Assembly: GCA_013042165.1 (NCBI GenBank)
Contig: JABDQT010000028.1
Span: 1-9,668 of the forward strand
Length of the DNA: 9,668 nt
Source of the DNA: Kiritimatiellales bacterium
Lineage (GTDB): Bacteria; Verrucomicrobiota; Kiritimatiellia; Kiritimatiellales; Pontiellaceae
Direction of reading: 5' to 3'
A program made the translations under genes and the position numbers. Positions 1 through 7,110 of the stretch are shown one piece after another. Numbering within the stretch: the first letter of the stretch is position 1; the number at the start of each line of letters is the position of its first letter. The notes under the pieces are model-generated. The model was not told the origin of the DNA and did not search any database. It was given only the letters and a program-made list of their open reading frames with translations.

Positions 1-66
1 GATGGCGGTGGTGACATTAATATCTATGGTATCAATGTAACCACGGGTATCATCTACTACTACTAA
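1..66 (+). CDS. C-terminal end of an unrecognised protein (5' part outside window)
   Basis: Frame 1 is open from the first base and stops at TAA 64-66, giving the last 21 residues of a protein. The tail is rich in glycine, isoleucine and aromatic residues, starting DGGGDIN and ending in three tyrosines. This is too little to assign a family. A strong terminator 46 bases after the stop supports reading this as a real rightward gene end. Confidence 0.55.
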   Translation, partial: DGGGDINIYGINVTTGIIYYY

Positions 67-111
67 TTCCTGTCAGGCTTAATCTACCCCCAATTACTAG
101 TCGGGGTAACG

Positions 112-140
112 AAAGGTGCGGTTCGCCGCACCTTTTCTTT
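112..140 (+). terminator. Rho-independent terminator with TTCG loop
   Basis: A perfect 10-bp stem pairs AAAGGTGCGG (112-121) with CCGCACCTTT (126-135) around a TTCG loop, followed by a T-rich run (TCTTTTTCTTTT from 136). It ends the gene that finishes at 66 and insulates the gene starting at 195. A weaker ACCCC/GGGGT pairing at 86-90 and 102-106 lies just upstream. Confidence 0.9.
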
Positions 141-194
141 TTCTTTTCCGCACTCTTTCAATTACAGCTCATCTATGGTTAATTCCCACGAATT

Positions 195-1223
195 ATGACG
201 AACGAACTCCATTTGACCGAAGACCTGCGTGTTACGGAACTGAAGAAGCTGGTGACCCCCACCCGGCTCAAGGAAGAACTCCCGCTGGGTAATAAACTGA
301 CCGACAAGGTGCTTGCGGACCGCAAGACCGTACGCGACATCATCCATCTGGAGGATGACCGCCTGCTGGTGGTGATCGGTCCATGCTCCATTCATGATCC
401 GGTCGCCGTACTAGACTATGCCAAGCGGTTGGCCAAAATTGCGGAACAGGTGAAGGATAAATATTTCATCGTGATGCGCGTCTATTTCGAAAAGCCGCGC
501 ACGACCATCGGCTGGAAGGGCTTCATCAACGACCCCCATCTCGACGACACGTGCGACATGGAATACGGTTTGCACACCGCGCGCAAGCTTCTGCTGGATA
601 TCATCAACCTCGGCCTGCCGGTTGCCACCGAATTTCTTGATCCGATTGTCCCGCAGTATACCGCCGATCTCATTAGTTGGTCGGCCATCGGTGCGCGCAC
701 AACCGAGTCGCAAACCCATCGGGAAATGGCCAGCGGGCTTTCCATGCCGGTCGGCTTCAAGAACGCGACAGACGGCAACATTCAGGTAGCGATCAACGCC
801 ATTCAATCCGCCAGCATTCCCCACAGCTTCCTCGGCATCGATCAGGACGGGCGTACCGCCGTTGTCACCACCACCGGCAACCCGAACACGCATCTGGTGC
901 TTCGCGGCGGCGACAAGCAACCCAACTTTGAACTCCCGGAAGTCACTTATGCCGCCTGCAAGCTGGATGAGGCCGGGCTGCCGGCTTCCCTGATGGTCGA
1001 CTGCTCGCATGCCAATGCCAGCAAAGTCGCCCGCAATCAGGTCAAGGTCTGGGAAAGCATTCAGAAGCAGCGGGCCAAGGGAAACTGCCCCGTCACCGGT
1101 GTCATGGTCGAAAGCTTTATCGAAGAGGGCAACCAGAAGATTTCCGGCGACCTCCAGTATGGCCTCTCCATCACGGATCCCTGCATTGACTGGGAAACCA
1201 CAGAGCAAATGCTGCTTGGGTAG
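195..1223 (+). CDS. aroF: 3-deoxy-7-phosphoheptulonate (DAHP) synthase, class I, AroF-like
   Basis: This enzyme condenses phosphoenolpyruvate with erythrose 4-phosphate, the first step of the shikimate pathway in the cytoplasm. The 342 residues match the AroF/AroG/AroH family (about 350-356). Visible landmarks are GPCSIHDP (metal Cys64), RVYFEKPRTT (Arg95, Lys100), GARTTESQTHR (Arg168), PVGFKN (Lys189), DCSHAN (His272), MVES (Glu306) and SITD (Asp328), so every metal ligand and PEP-binding residue I know from E. coli AroG is present. The stretch SWSAIGARTTESQTHREMAS and the LDP and VDCSH motifs resemble E. coli AroF more than AroG. Gly214 stands where AroG has Ser211, which suggests tyrosine feedback. 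The ATG at 195 follows an in-frame stop at 180-182; I see no Shine-Dalgarno motif. The C-terminus is about 10 residues shorter than in E. coli paralogues. Confidence 0.95.
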   Translation: MTNELHLTEDLRVTELKKLVTPTRLKEELPLGNKLTDKVLADRKTVRDIIHLEDDRLLVVIGPCSIHDPVAVLDYAKRLAKIAEQVKDKYFIVMRVYFEKPRTTIGWKGFINDPHLDDTCDMEYGLHTARKLLLDIINLGLPVATEFLDPIVPQYTADLISWSAIGARTTESQTHREMASGLSMPVGFKNATDGNIQVAINAIQSASIPHSFLGIDQDGRTAVVTTTGNPNTHLVLRGGDKQPNFELPEVTYAACKLDEAGLPASLMVDCSHANASKVARNQVKVWESIQKQRAKGNCPVTGVMVESFIEEGNQKISGDLQYGLSITDPCIDWETTEQMLLG

Positions 1224-1234
1224 GGTTGCTTCAT

Positions 1235-1283
1235 TGTAGCCGCGATCCTTGATCGCGGACCGAGGTCACGGACCTCGGCTACA
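1235..1283 (-). repeat. Three-way-junction palindromic repeat, left copy
   Basis: The outer arms TGTAG (1235-1239) and CTACA (1279-1283) pair. Between them lie two perfect 8-bp hairpins: CCGCGATC/GATCGCGG (1240-1247 with 1251-1258, loop CTT) and CCGAGGTC/GACCTCGG (1260-1267 with 1271-1278, loop ACG), with one unpaired base at 1259. The element sits 11 bases after the aroF stop, and its right arm overlaps the stop codon of the leftward exonuclease. A related copy in opposite orientation is at 8633-8682; the strand given only marks this relation. No T-run follows either side, so it is not a standard rho-independent terminator, though it may still stop or protect both converging transcripts. Confidence 0.8.
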
Positions 1284-1872
1284 GCCCCGCCAGCTCACCG
1301 ACCGTCACACGGCCCCACTCCGGCTGCCCGACCAGATGTTCCAGCAGCGCGGCGGATGCCACGGCATCATAGAGCGCATCGTGCGATACCCTGCCCGGAC
1401 AGAGCTGCTCCACTCGCGGTTGCAGGTCGAGCAGCACGATCAGGTCTTCCAGCGCATATGATGCACATCCCGGCCACGCCCGGCGGGCAATCCGGAGCGT
1501 ATCCATCCAGAGACCGAATTTATGCATCGGGGCCATGGCGCGGATGAACTTTTTCTCGGTCGCCACATTATGGGCACAAAGCGGAGAACGCGTGAGGCGG
1601 GGCATGATGTGCGGCCACAGCTCATGCGGAGTCGGTGCCGCGGCGATTTCCGAGCGCAGCATTGCATGACGCCCCGGTGCGTGCGGATTGAAGGGCCGTT
1701 CCGGATCAACCCGCAACAGGCTTTCAAAAAGGGACTCGGAATCGATCTTCCCCTGCTTCAGGGATACCACCCCGATCTGCCAGGGTTCATTCGGGTAACC
1801 GTTCAACGAACCGGTGCTTTCGTAGTCGAGTACGGTGATCTCCGCATTGGAAATGGCCATGGAAGAATCCAT
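1279..1872 (-). CDS. DEDDh-type 3'-5' exonuclease (DnaQ/RNase T-like domain)
   Basis: A single-domain exonuclease of the DnaQ-like superfamily that should remove nucleotides from 3' ends with two metal ions; its substrate cannot be told from sequence. With the start at 1872 the protein has 197 residues. Exo I is VLDYEST (Asp16, Glu18), Exo II is AHNVATEKKF (His101, Asn102, Glu106) and Exo III is SHDALYDA (His164, Asp169). The Exo II acid is Glu where DnaQ has Asp. The frame is open back to an ATG at 2043, but that would overlap aceF by 136 bases. ATG 1872 is preferred because GGAAG lies 9 bases upstream; ATGs at 1890, 1878 and 1860 are alternatives. It lies 35 bases after aceF and may share its transcript. 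The TAG stop lies inside the palindromic repeat at 1235-1283. Confidence 0.85.
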   Translation of the reverse strand: MDSSMAISNAEITVLDYESTGSLNGYPNEPWQIGVVSLKQGKIDSESLFESLLRVDPERPFNPHAPGRHAMLRSEIAAAPTPHELWPHIMPRLTRSPLCAHNVATEKKFIRAMAPMHKFGLWMDTLRIARRAWPGCASYALEDLIVLLDLQPRVEQLCPGRVSHDALYDAVASAALLEHLVGQPEWGRVTVGELAGL

Positions 1873-1881
1873 GGCCATTAT

Positions 1882-1886
1882 CTTCC
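1882..1886 (-). promoter_or_regulatory. Ribosome binding site for the DEDDh exonuclease
   Basis: Read on the minus strand, GGAAG ends 9 bases before the ATG at 1872. The ATG at 1878 would be only 3 bases away, and the ATGs at 1890 and 1860 have no purine-rich motif at a usable distance. This decides the proposed start, though not strongly. Confidence 0.45.
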
Positions 1887-1907
1887 ACATCGCAGATAGG
1901 ATTTCAA

Positions 1908-3236
1908 TTATCCTTCCAGCGAAATGAGCATCGGCTCTTCGATCGCTTCCACAATCCAGCGTAGGAAACGGGCTCCATCGGCCCCGTCGATAATACGATG
2001 GTCGTAGGAGAGCGAGAGCGGCATCCGCAGGCGCGGGGCGCACATCTGATCTTTACCGCCGATGCACGGATCCATGATCGCCCGGCCGACACCCAGAATG
2101 GCCACCTCGGGTGAATTGACAATCGGTGTAAAGAATGAGCCCCCGATGCCGCCGAGGTTCGTGATGGTAAAGGTGCCGCCCTGCATGTCATCCAAACTAA
2201 TCTGACCTGCGCGCGCCTTCTTGGCAATCCCGCCGAGATCCTCGGCAATATCGACCATGTTTTTCTGGTCGGTATCACGGATAACCGGAACCATCAGTCC
2301 CTTCTCGGTATCGACCGCAATGCCGATGTTGTAGAAGTCCTTGTAAATAATCTCGCCCTTCTCGGGATCGATGCTGCAGTTGAACTTCGGGAAGACCTTC
2401 AGTGCGGCTGAAACCACTTTGACGAGAATGGCAGTGACGGTCAGTTTGGCACCCACCGCCTCGGCCTTGGGTGCAAAGCGCTTGCGCAGAACTTCCAGCT
2501 CGGTGATATCGGCCATGTCGTGCTGGGTAACATGCGGGATCGTAGTCCAGCAGTGCGTCATGTGGTTCATGGTCGCCTTGCGGATCGCGGACATTTTTTC
2601 AACCCGCGTTGCACCCTGTGCACCGGCTTTGCGGACGGCTCCACCGCCGCCTTCCAGGCTGGTCTTAGCAAAGTGCTTCACATCTTCCATGCTGATGCGT
2701 TCACCTTCCTTTGACGGTGTGACGGCATGGATATCAACGCCCAGCTCACGTGCCAGCCGCCGCACATTCGGAGCGGCGGAAACGGCCTTCGAGGAGACCG
2801 GCTTTTCATGCACGGGTTCCGGAGCCGGCGGAGGTGGCGGAGGAGCAACCACAACCGGCTGTTCCGGTTCGCGATCGGCAACCGGTGCGGCTTCAGGCGC
2901 AGGCTCGGCGGCAGGTTCCGGCTCTGGAGCCGGGGCAGCTTCGGGTTCGGACTTGGCCTCAGGTGCAGGCTCCTCCTTGGGAGCTTCGGCCGGCGCTTCA
3001 CCGGCTTCGATGGTAAAGGCAAGCTGGCCGACTTCAACCGTGTCGCCCTGTGCCACGTGTATGGCACTGATGGTGCCCGCAGCCGGGGATGGTATTTCCA
3101 TGCTGGCCTTGCCCGCTTCGATTTCCAGGACGGACTGCCCTTCGGTGACCGCATCGCCGACCGCCACAAGGACGTTTACGACATCGCCAGATTCGATATT
3201 TTCGCCCAGTTCGGGAAGTTTGAATTCAAGTGCCAT
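1908..3236 (-). CDS. aceF: Pyruvate dehydrogenase complex E2, dihydrolipoyl acetyltransferase
   Basis: E2 is the core of the pyruvate dehydrogenase complex: it carries the acetyl group on a lipoyl arm and passes it to CoA. The 442 residues show one N-terminal lipoyl domain (about 1-78, lipoyl Lys43 in EAGKASMEIP) and a flexible linker of Ala, Pro and Glu (about 80-145). A peripheral-subunit-binding domain follows (about 153-191, NVRRLARELGV), then the acetyltransferase domain (about 210-442). The catalytic motif YDHRIIDG gives His413 and Asp417. E. coli AceF has three lipoyl domains; this one has one. The residue before the lipoyl Lys is Gly rather than the usual Asp. GGAG lies 8 bases before the ATG, within the end of aceE, and only 3 bases separate aceE's stop from this start, so the two are translated from one message. 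Confidence 0.96.
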   Translation of the reverse strand: MALEFKLPELGENIESGDVVNVLVAVGDAVTEGQSVLEIEAGKASMEIPSPAAGTISAIHVAQGDTVEVGQLAFTIEAGEAPAEAPKEEPAPEAKSEPEAAPAPEPEPAAEPAPEAAPVADREPEQPVVVAPPPPPPAPEPVHEKPVSSKAVSAAPNVRRLARELGVDIHAVTPSKEGERISMEDVKHFAKTSLEGGGGAVRKAGAQGATRVEKMSAIRKATMNHMTHCWTTIPHVTQHDMADITELEVLRKRFAPKAEAVGAKLTVTAILVKVVSAALKVFPKFNCSIDPEKGEIIYKDFYNIGIAVDTEKGLMVPVIRDTDQKNMVDIAEDLGGIAKKARAGQISLDDMQGGTFTITNLGGIGGSFFTPIVNSPEVAILGVGRAIMDPCIGGKDQMCAPRLRMPLSLSYDHRIIDGADGARFLRWIVEAIEEPMLISLEG

Positions 3237-3239
3237 GAT

Positions 3240-5891
3240 TTATTCTCCTACCGGATTCGGTTTGTCGGAATCGATGCCCAGTTCCTTGCGGGCTTTCTGC
3301 AGTTTCTTTTTATCAAATTCGCCTTTAGCGGCCAACGAGGAGAGCACCGACCATGCGATGGCGTTTGCATCCACCTCGAAGTGCCTGCGCAATGCCCGCC
3401 GGCCGTCGCTGCGGCCAAAGCCGTCGGTTCCGAGCGAGACCAGTCCACCCGGCACCCACTTGGCCAGCGTGCCCGGAAGCAGCTTCATGTAATCGGAAGC
3501 AGCCACCACGGGACCCGCTTCATTTTCCAGGCATTGGGTGATGTATGGCTTCGTTTCGTTGCCGTTACGAATGGTTTCGCGCTCGGCATCCTGCGCATCG
3601 TTGATCAGGTTTTTATAGCTCGTCACCGACCAGACATTGGTTTCGACGCCATATTTTTCCTTCAGCAGCGCGGCCGCGTTCACCGCCTGCGGCAGGATGG
3701 CTCCGCTGCCGAGGATCTGCGCCTGCGCCTTATCGGACGACTGGAACTTGTAGAGGCCTTTCAGGATACCCTCTTCCACACCTTCCGGCATCGCGGGCTG
3801 CTCATAGTTGTCGTTCATCAGCGTGATGTAGTAGAAGATCTGCTCGTCATCCACATACATGCGGCGGATGCCATCCTTGATGATGACCGCCAGCTCATAG
3901 GCGTAGGCCGGATCGTAGGCGATCAGATTGGGAATGGTGAGTGCCATGACGATCCCGTGACCGTCCTGATGCTGAAGCCCCTCCCCGGCGAGCGTCGTGC
4001 GGCCGGCGGTCGCGCCGAGCAGAAAGCCCTTGCAGCGGGAGTCGCCTGCCAGCCAGGCCAAATCGGCAATACGCTGGAAGCCGAACATGGAGTAATAGAT
4101 ATAGAACGGAATCGTATTGATGCCATGGTTGGCATAGGCCGTTCCCGCCGCCACGAACGAAGAAAATGCGCCGGCTTCGGTGATCCCCTCTTCGAGAATC
4201 TGTCCGTCCTTTGCTTCCTTGTAGTAAAGCAGGTTGTCGGCATCGACCGGTTCGTAGAGCTGGCCGGAGTGGGCGTAGATACCGACCTGACGGAAGAGCG
4301 CGTCCATCCCGAAGGTACGGGCCTCGTCCGGAACGATCGGAACCACCAGCTTGCCGATGTTCTTATCGGACAGCATTTTTGAAAGCACGCGTACGAACAC
4401 CATGGTCGTGGAAACCGGCCGATCCGATCCGGCATCGAATTCCTGGAAGATTTTATCGGCCGGCATTTCGACCGGGGTGTACTCCGTGCGTCGGGTCGGC
4501 ACAAAGCCCCCGAGCTCGTTGCGGCGATTCATGAGATACTGCATTTCCGGACTGTCCTCCGCAGGGCGGTAGAACGGGACACTGTCGATCTCTTCGTCGG
4601 AAATCGGCAGGCCGAAGCGGGTGCGGAATTCGCGCAGCGCATCCTCGCCCATCTTCTTTTGCGAGTGAGTGATGTTCTGCCCTTCTCCGGCTGCACCCAG
4701 CCCGTATCCCTTGACGGTTTTTGCGAGAATAACGGTTGGGCGGTCCTTCGTTTCGGAGGCCATTTTATAGGCCGCATAGACTTTCATCGGATCGTGGCCG
4801 CCGCGGCGCATGCGCTTCAGTTCGGTATCGGAAAGATGCTCCGCAAGCTTCAACAGGCGCGGATCGGTACCGAAGAAATGATCGCGGACATAATCCGCAT
4901 CCTCGACGGTGTATTTCTGGTATTGACCGTCAACCACCTCGCCCATGCGCTTGACCAGCACACCGTCATCATCATTTTCCAAGAGCGGATCCCAACTGTC
5001 GCCCCACAGCACCTTGATCACGTTCCAGCCGGCACCGCGGAAGGACGCCTCCAGTTCCTGGATAATCTTGCCGTTGCCCCGAACCGGTCCGTCGAGACGC
5101 TGCAGATTGCAGTTTACGACAAACGTCAGGTTGTCGAGTTTTTCGCGGGCGGCCAGGTTGATGGCCCCCAGCGTTTCCGGCTCATCGGTTTCCCCGTCGC
5201 CGAGGAACGCCCATATCTGCTGGTTGGTCGGTTCGCGCAGGCCGCGGTCTTCGAGGTATTTGATAAAGCGGGCGTGGTAAATCGAGGTGATTGGACCGAG
5301 CCCCATGGATACCGTCGGGAACTGCCAGAAGTCGGGCATCAGCCAAGGGTGTGGATAAGAGGAAAGGCCGGGCTTTTCGTGCAGCTCGTGCCGGAAGTTG
5401 GTCAGGTGGTCATCCGTCAGCCGTCCTTCGAGGTAGGCGCGGGCATACACCCCCGGCGAGGAGTGCCCTTGAAAATAGACGAGGTCGCCCGGAAACTCAT
5501 CGGTGCGGCCGCGGAAAAAATGATTGAAGCCAACCTCATAGAGCGTGGCAATCGACTGGTAGCTTGAAATGTGGCCGCCGATGCCATCCTCTTCCCGATT
5601 GGCGCGTACCACCATCGCCATGGCATTCCAGCGAATCAGGCTCTTGATGCGGCGCTCCATTTCGCGGTCGCCGGGATAAACGGGCTGGTCTTCGAGCGGA
5701 ATGGTGTTGATATAAGGAGTGTTGGCCGAGAAAGGAAGACGGACGCCATTGCGATGAGCATTCACCTGCAAATCGTGCAGAATGTCCTTAACCCGATCGG
5801 GACCCTCGTTCTCGAGCAGCTCGTCCAACGCATCCAGCCAATCCTGCTTGTCATAATCCACATTCGCAGTATTCGTATCGCTTGTATCCAT
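3240..5891 (-). CDS. aceE: Pyruvate dehydrogenase E1, homodimeric type
   Basis: E1 decarboxylates pyruvate using thiamine diphosphate (TPP) and acetylates the E2 lipoyl group. At 883 residues it matches the single-chain E. coli AceE (887) rather than the split alpha/beta form. The TPP motif runs from GDGETDEPE (231-239) to NCNLQRLDGP (260-269). Active-site residues known from E. coli are conserved: His107 in GGHISS, His143 in QGHSSPG, His409 in NITHSQ, Glu572 in GITEAG, and His641 and His645 in LQHQDGHG. AAGGA ends 7 bases before the ATG at 5891. It is first in the leftward aceE-aceF unit and lies downstream of an AT-rich region with a 27-base inverted repeat. The E3 gene (lpd) is absent here and must be elsewhere. 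The sequence is intact, with no frameshift. Confidence 0.97.
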   Translation of the reverse strand: MDTSDTNTANVDYDKQDWLDALDELLENEGPDRVKDILHDLQVNAHRNGVRLPFSANTPYINTIPLEDQPVYPGDREMERRIKSLIRWNAMAMVVRANREEDGIGGHISSYQSIATLYEVGFNHFFRGRTDEFPGDLVYFQGHSSPGVYARAYLEGRLTDDHLTNFRHELHEKPGLSSYPHPWLMPDFWQFPTVSMGLGPITSIYHARFIKYLEDRGLREPTNQQIWAFLGDGETDEPETLGAINLAAREKLDNLTFVVNCNLQRLDGPVRGNGKIIQELEASFRGAGWNVIKVLWGDSWDPLLENDDDGVLVKRMGEVVDGQYQKYTVEDADYVRDHFFGTDPRLLKLAEHLSDTELKRMRRGGHDPMKVYAAYKMASETKDRPTVILAKTVKGYGLGAAGEGQNITHSQKKMGEDALREFRTRFGLPISDEEIDSVPFYRPAEDSPEMQYLMNRRNELGGFVPTRRTEYTPVEMPADKIFQEFDAGSDRPVSTTMVFVRVLSKMLSDKNIGKLVVPIVPDEARTFGMDALFRQVGIYAHSGQLYEPVDADNLLYYKEAKDGQILEEGITEAGAFSSFVAAGTAYANHGINTIPFYIYYSMFGFQRIADLAWLAGDSRCKGFLLGATAGRTTLAGEGLQHQDGHGIVMALTIPNLIAYDPAYAYELAVIIKDGIRRMYVDDEQIFYYITLMNDNYEQPAMPEGVEEGILKGLYKFQSSDKAQAQILGSGAILPQAVNAAALLKEKYGVETNVWSVTSYKNLINDAQDAERETIRNGNETKPYITQCLENEAGPVVAASDYMKLLPGTLAKWVPGGLVSLGTDGFGRSDGRRALRRHFEVDANAIAWSVLSSLAAKGEFDKKKLQKARKELGIDSDKPNPVGE

Positions 5892-5965
5892 GTTCGATTC
5901 CTTGATTTAAAAAAGTGCGCCCAGATTAAATATGACCCTAACTGTACACAATTAAAAAACGCAAA

Positions 5966-5992
5966 AAAACATGCCTAGTACTATCATGTTTT
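5966..5992. promoter_or_regulatory. Inverted repeat upstream of aceE, possible operator
   Basis: AAAACATG (5966-5973) and CATGTTTT (5985-5992) form perfect 8-base inverted halves around an 11-base spacer, centred about 88 bases upstream of the aceE start. The symmetry and the distance suit a dimeric regulator site. No regulator is encoded in the window and I do not recognise the motif, so the role is inference. The stem is AT-rich with a large loop, so it is a poor terminator. Confidence 0.35.
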
Positions 5993-6202
5993 ATGCATTT
6001 GGATTCCGTTTTCGTATTTTCCAAGCACCCGCTCCTGCCCGAAAAGCGGTTTCATCCGAAAAATGCGAAAAATCAACCTCGATAAAAATGCGCCAATATT
6101 AACTTTTGATCAAATCCAAAAAATCCCAACCGTGCATGATCGGAGGCTATGCGGGCTTTTCACGTATGATGGATTATGGTTTTATGCGCACTCTTTTCTA
6201 TC

Positions 6203-6206
6203 GGAG
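6203..6206 (+). promoter_or_regulatory. Ribosome binding site that fixes the nfo start
   Basis: GGAG ends 8 bases before the ATG at 6215. The longer in-frame start at 6176 has no such motif and would add 13 residues that endonuclease IV proteins lack, so 6215 is the start. Confidence 0.75.
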
Positions 6207-6214
6207 AAAAACGG

Positions 6215-7057
6215 ATGAAATTTATCGGAGCCCATGTGAGCGCCAGCGGAGGCGTGGAAAACGCACCGCTGAATGCCGCCGCTATCGGGGCAAACGCCTT
6301 TGCGCTGTTCACCAAGAATCAGCGCCAGTGGCAGGCCAAACCGCTGACCACCGAAAGCATTGACGCCTTCCGGGAAAACTGCGCGGCCCACGATATCCTG
6401 CCGGAACACATCCTCCCCCACGACAGCTACCTCATCAACCTCGGTCATCCGGAGGCCGACAAACTCGAAAAGTCGCGCGAGGCCTTTCTCGATGAACTGC
6501 AGCGCTGCGAGCAGCTCGGCCTGAAGCTGCTGAACTTTCATCCCGGCAGTCACCTCAAGCAGATCCCTGAATCCGAATGTCTTTCGCATATCGCGGAATC
6601 GATCAACCGGGCGCTGGAACAAACCGAAGGCGTGACCGCCGTCATCGAAAACACGGCCGGACAGGGCTCCAATATGGGTTTCCGTTTTGAACACCTCGCG
6701 GAAATTATCGATCAGGTTGACGACAAGGAACGCGTCGGCGTCTGCATCGACACCTGCCACAGCTTTGCGGGAGGCTACGATCTCCTGACCCCTGCAAGCT
6801 GCGCCGCCGTCTTTGATGAGCTGGAAAAAGTGGTGGGCTTCAGCTATCTGCGCGGCATGCACCTCAACGATTCCAAGAAAGGGCTCGGCAGCCGGGTCGA
6901 CCGCCATCACAGCCTCGGGCAAGGCGAGATCGGACTCGAGGTGTTCAAGTTTATCATGCAGGACGACCGCTTCGATGATATCCCGCTGATCCTCGAGACC
7001 ATCGATGACACCATCTGGGCGGAGGAGATAGAGCTTCTTCGAAGCTTTGCTGATTAG
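6215..7057 (+). CDS. nfo: Endonuclease IV (AP endonuclease)
   Basis: This enzyme cuts the backbone 5' of abasic sites and trims blocked 3' ends in base excision repair; it is a TIM barrel with three zinc ions. The 280 residues (E. coli 285) start [13 protein letters not shown]. All nine zinc ligands fall at the same numbers as in E. coli Nfo: His69, His109, Glu145, Asp179, His182, His216, Asp229, His231 and Glu261. They lie in the motifs [42 protein letters not shown] and LETID. It is the first gene of a rightward run, followed after 53 bases by the TrmJ-like gene. No SOS or oxidative-stress operator is evident upstream. Confidence 0.97.
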   Translation: MKFIGAHVSASGGVENAPLNAAAIGANAFALFTKNQRQWQAKPLTTESIDAFRENCAAHDILPEHILPHDSYLINLGHPEADKLEKSREAFLDELQRCEQLGLKLLNFHPGSHLKQIPESECLSHIAESINRALEQTEGVTAVIENTAGQGSNMGFRFEHLAEIIDQVDDKERVGVCIDTCHSFAGGYDLLTPASCAAVFDELEKVVGFSYLRGMHLNDSKKGLGSRVDRHHSLGQGEIGLEVFKFIMQDDRFDDIPLILETIDDTIWAEEIELLRSFAD

Positions 7058-7058
7058 C

Positions 7059-7108
7059 CGCGAAAGAGCGCGAGAAACCCGAAAGCAATACGCATTTAGT
7101 AGTACGCA
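7059..7108 (+). repeat. Short imperfect repeats in the nfo-trmJ spacer
   Basis: Three adjacent ten-base units, CGCGAAAGAG, CGCGAGAAAC and CCGAAAGCAA (7059-7088), are loosely alike, and TACGCA occurs twice (7089-7094 and 7103-7108). They fill most of the 53-base spacer before the TrmJ-like gene. This may be a decayed dispersed repeat or chance in a short GC-rich spacer. Confidence 0.3.
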
Positions 7109-7110
7109 AT

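Larger units (their letters stand above)
5892..6214. other. Divergent AT-rich intergenic region between aceE and nfo
   Basis: This 323-base gap has no convincing gene and must hold promoters for both flanking genes. On the minus strand a weak candidate -10 TTTAAT (plus positions about 5926-5931) has only a poor TTGTGT about 15 bases upstream. On the plus strand TATGAT at 6165-6170 could be a -10 for nfo, but no -35 matches. Other structure: a 27-base inverted repeat at 5966-5992, the palindrome TTTGATCAAA at 6105-6114, and AAAAATGCG twice (6059-6067 and 6084-6092), 25 bases apart. Confidence 0.6.

Noticed and set aside
151..194. Promoter for aroF with TATGGT at 174-179 as -10
   Set aside because: No acceptable -35 lies 16-18 bases upstream, so I do not call it.
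1873..2043. Longer N-terminus for the DEDDh exonuclease starting at 2043
   Set aside because: It would overlap aceF by 136 bases, and the extra residues read as out-of-frame E2 sequence.
2727..4382. 551-codon open frame on the plus strand, and others at 2371-3492 and 4659-5567
   Set aside because: They lie antisense to aceF and aceE, which are fully explained by family motifs. Their translations are low-complexity or Arg/His-rich shadows with no recognisable domain.
6176..6214. Upstream start for nfo adding 13 residues
   Set aside because: No ribosome binding site; the added residues are outside the family's usual N-terminus, and GGAG at 6203-6206 is well placed for ATG 6215.
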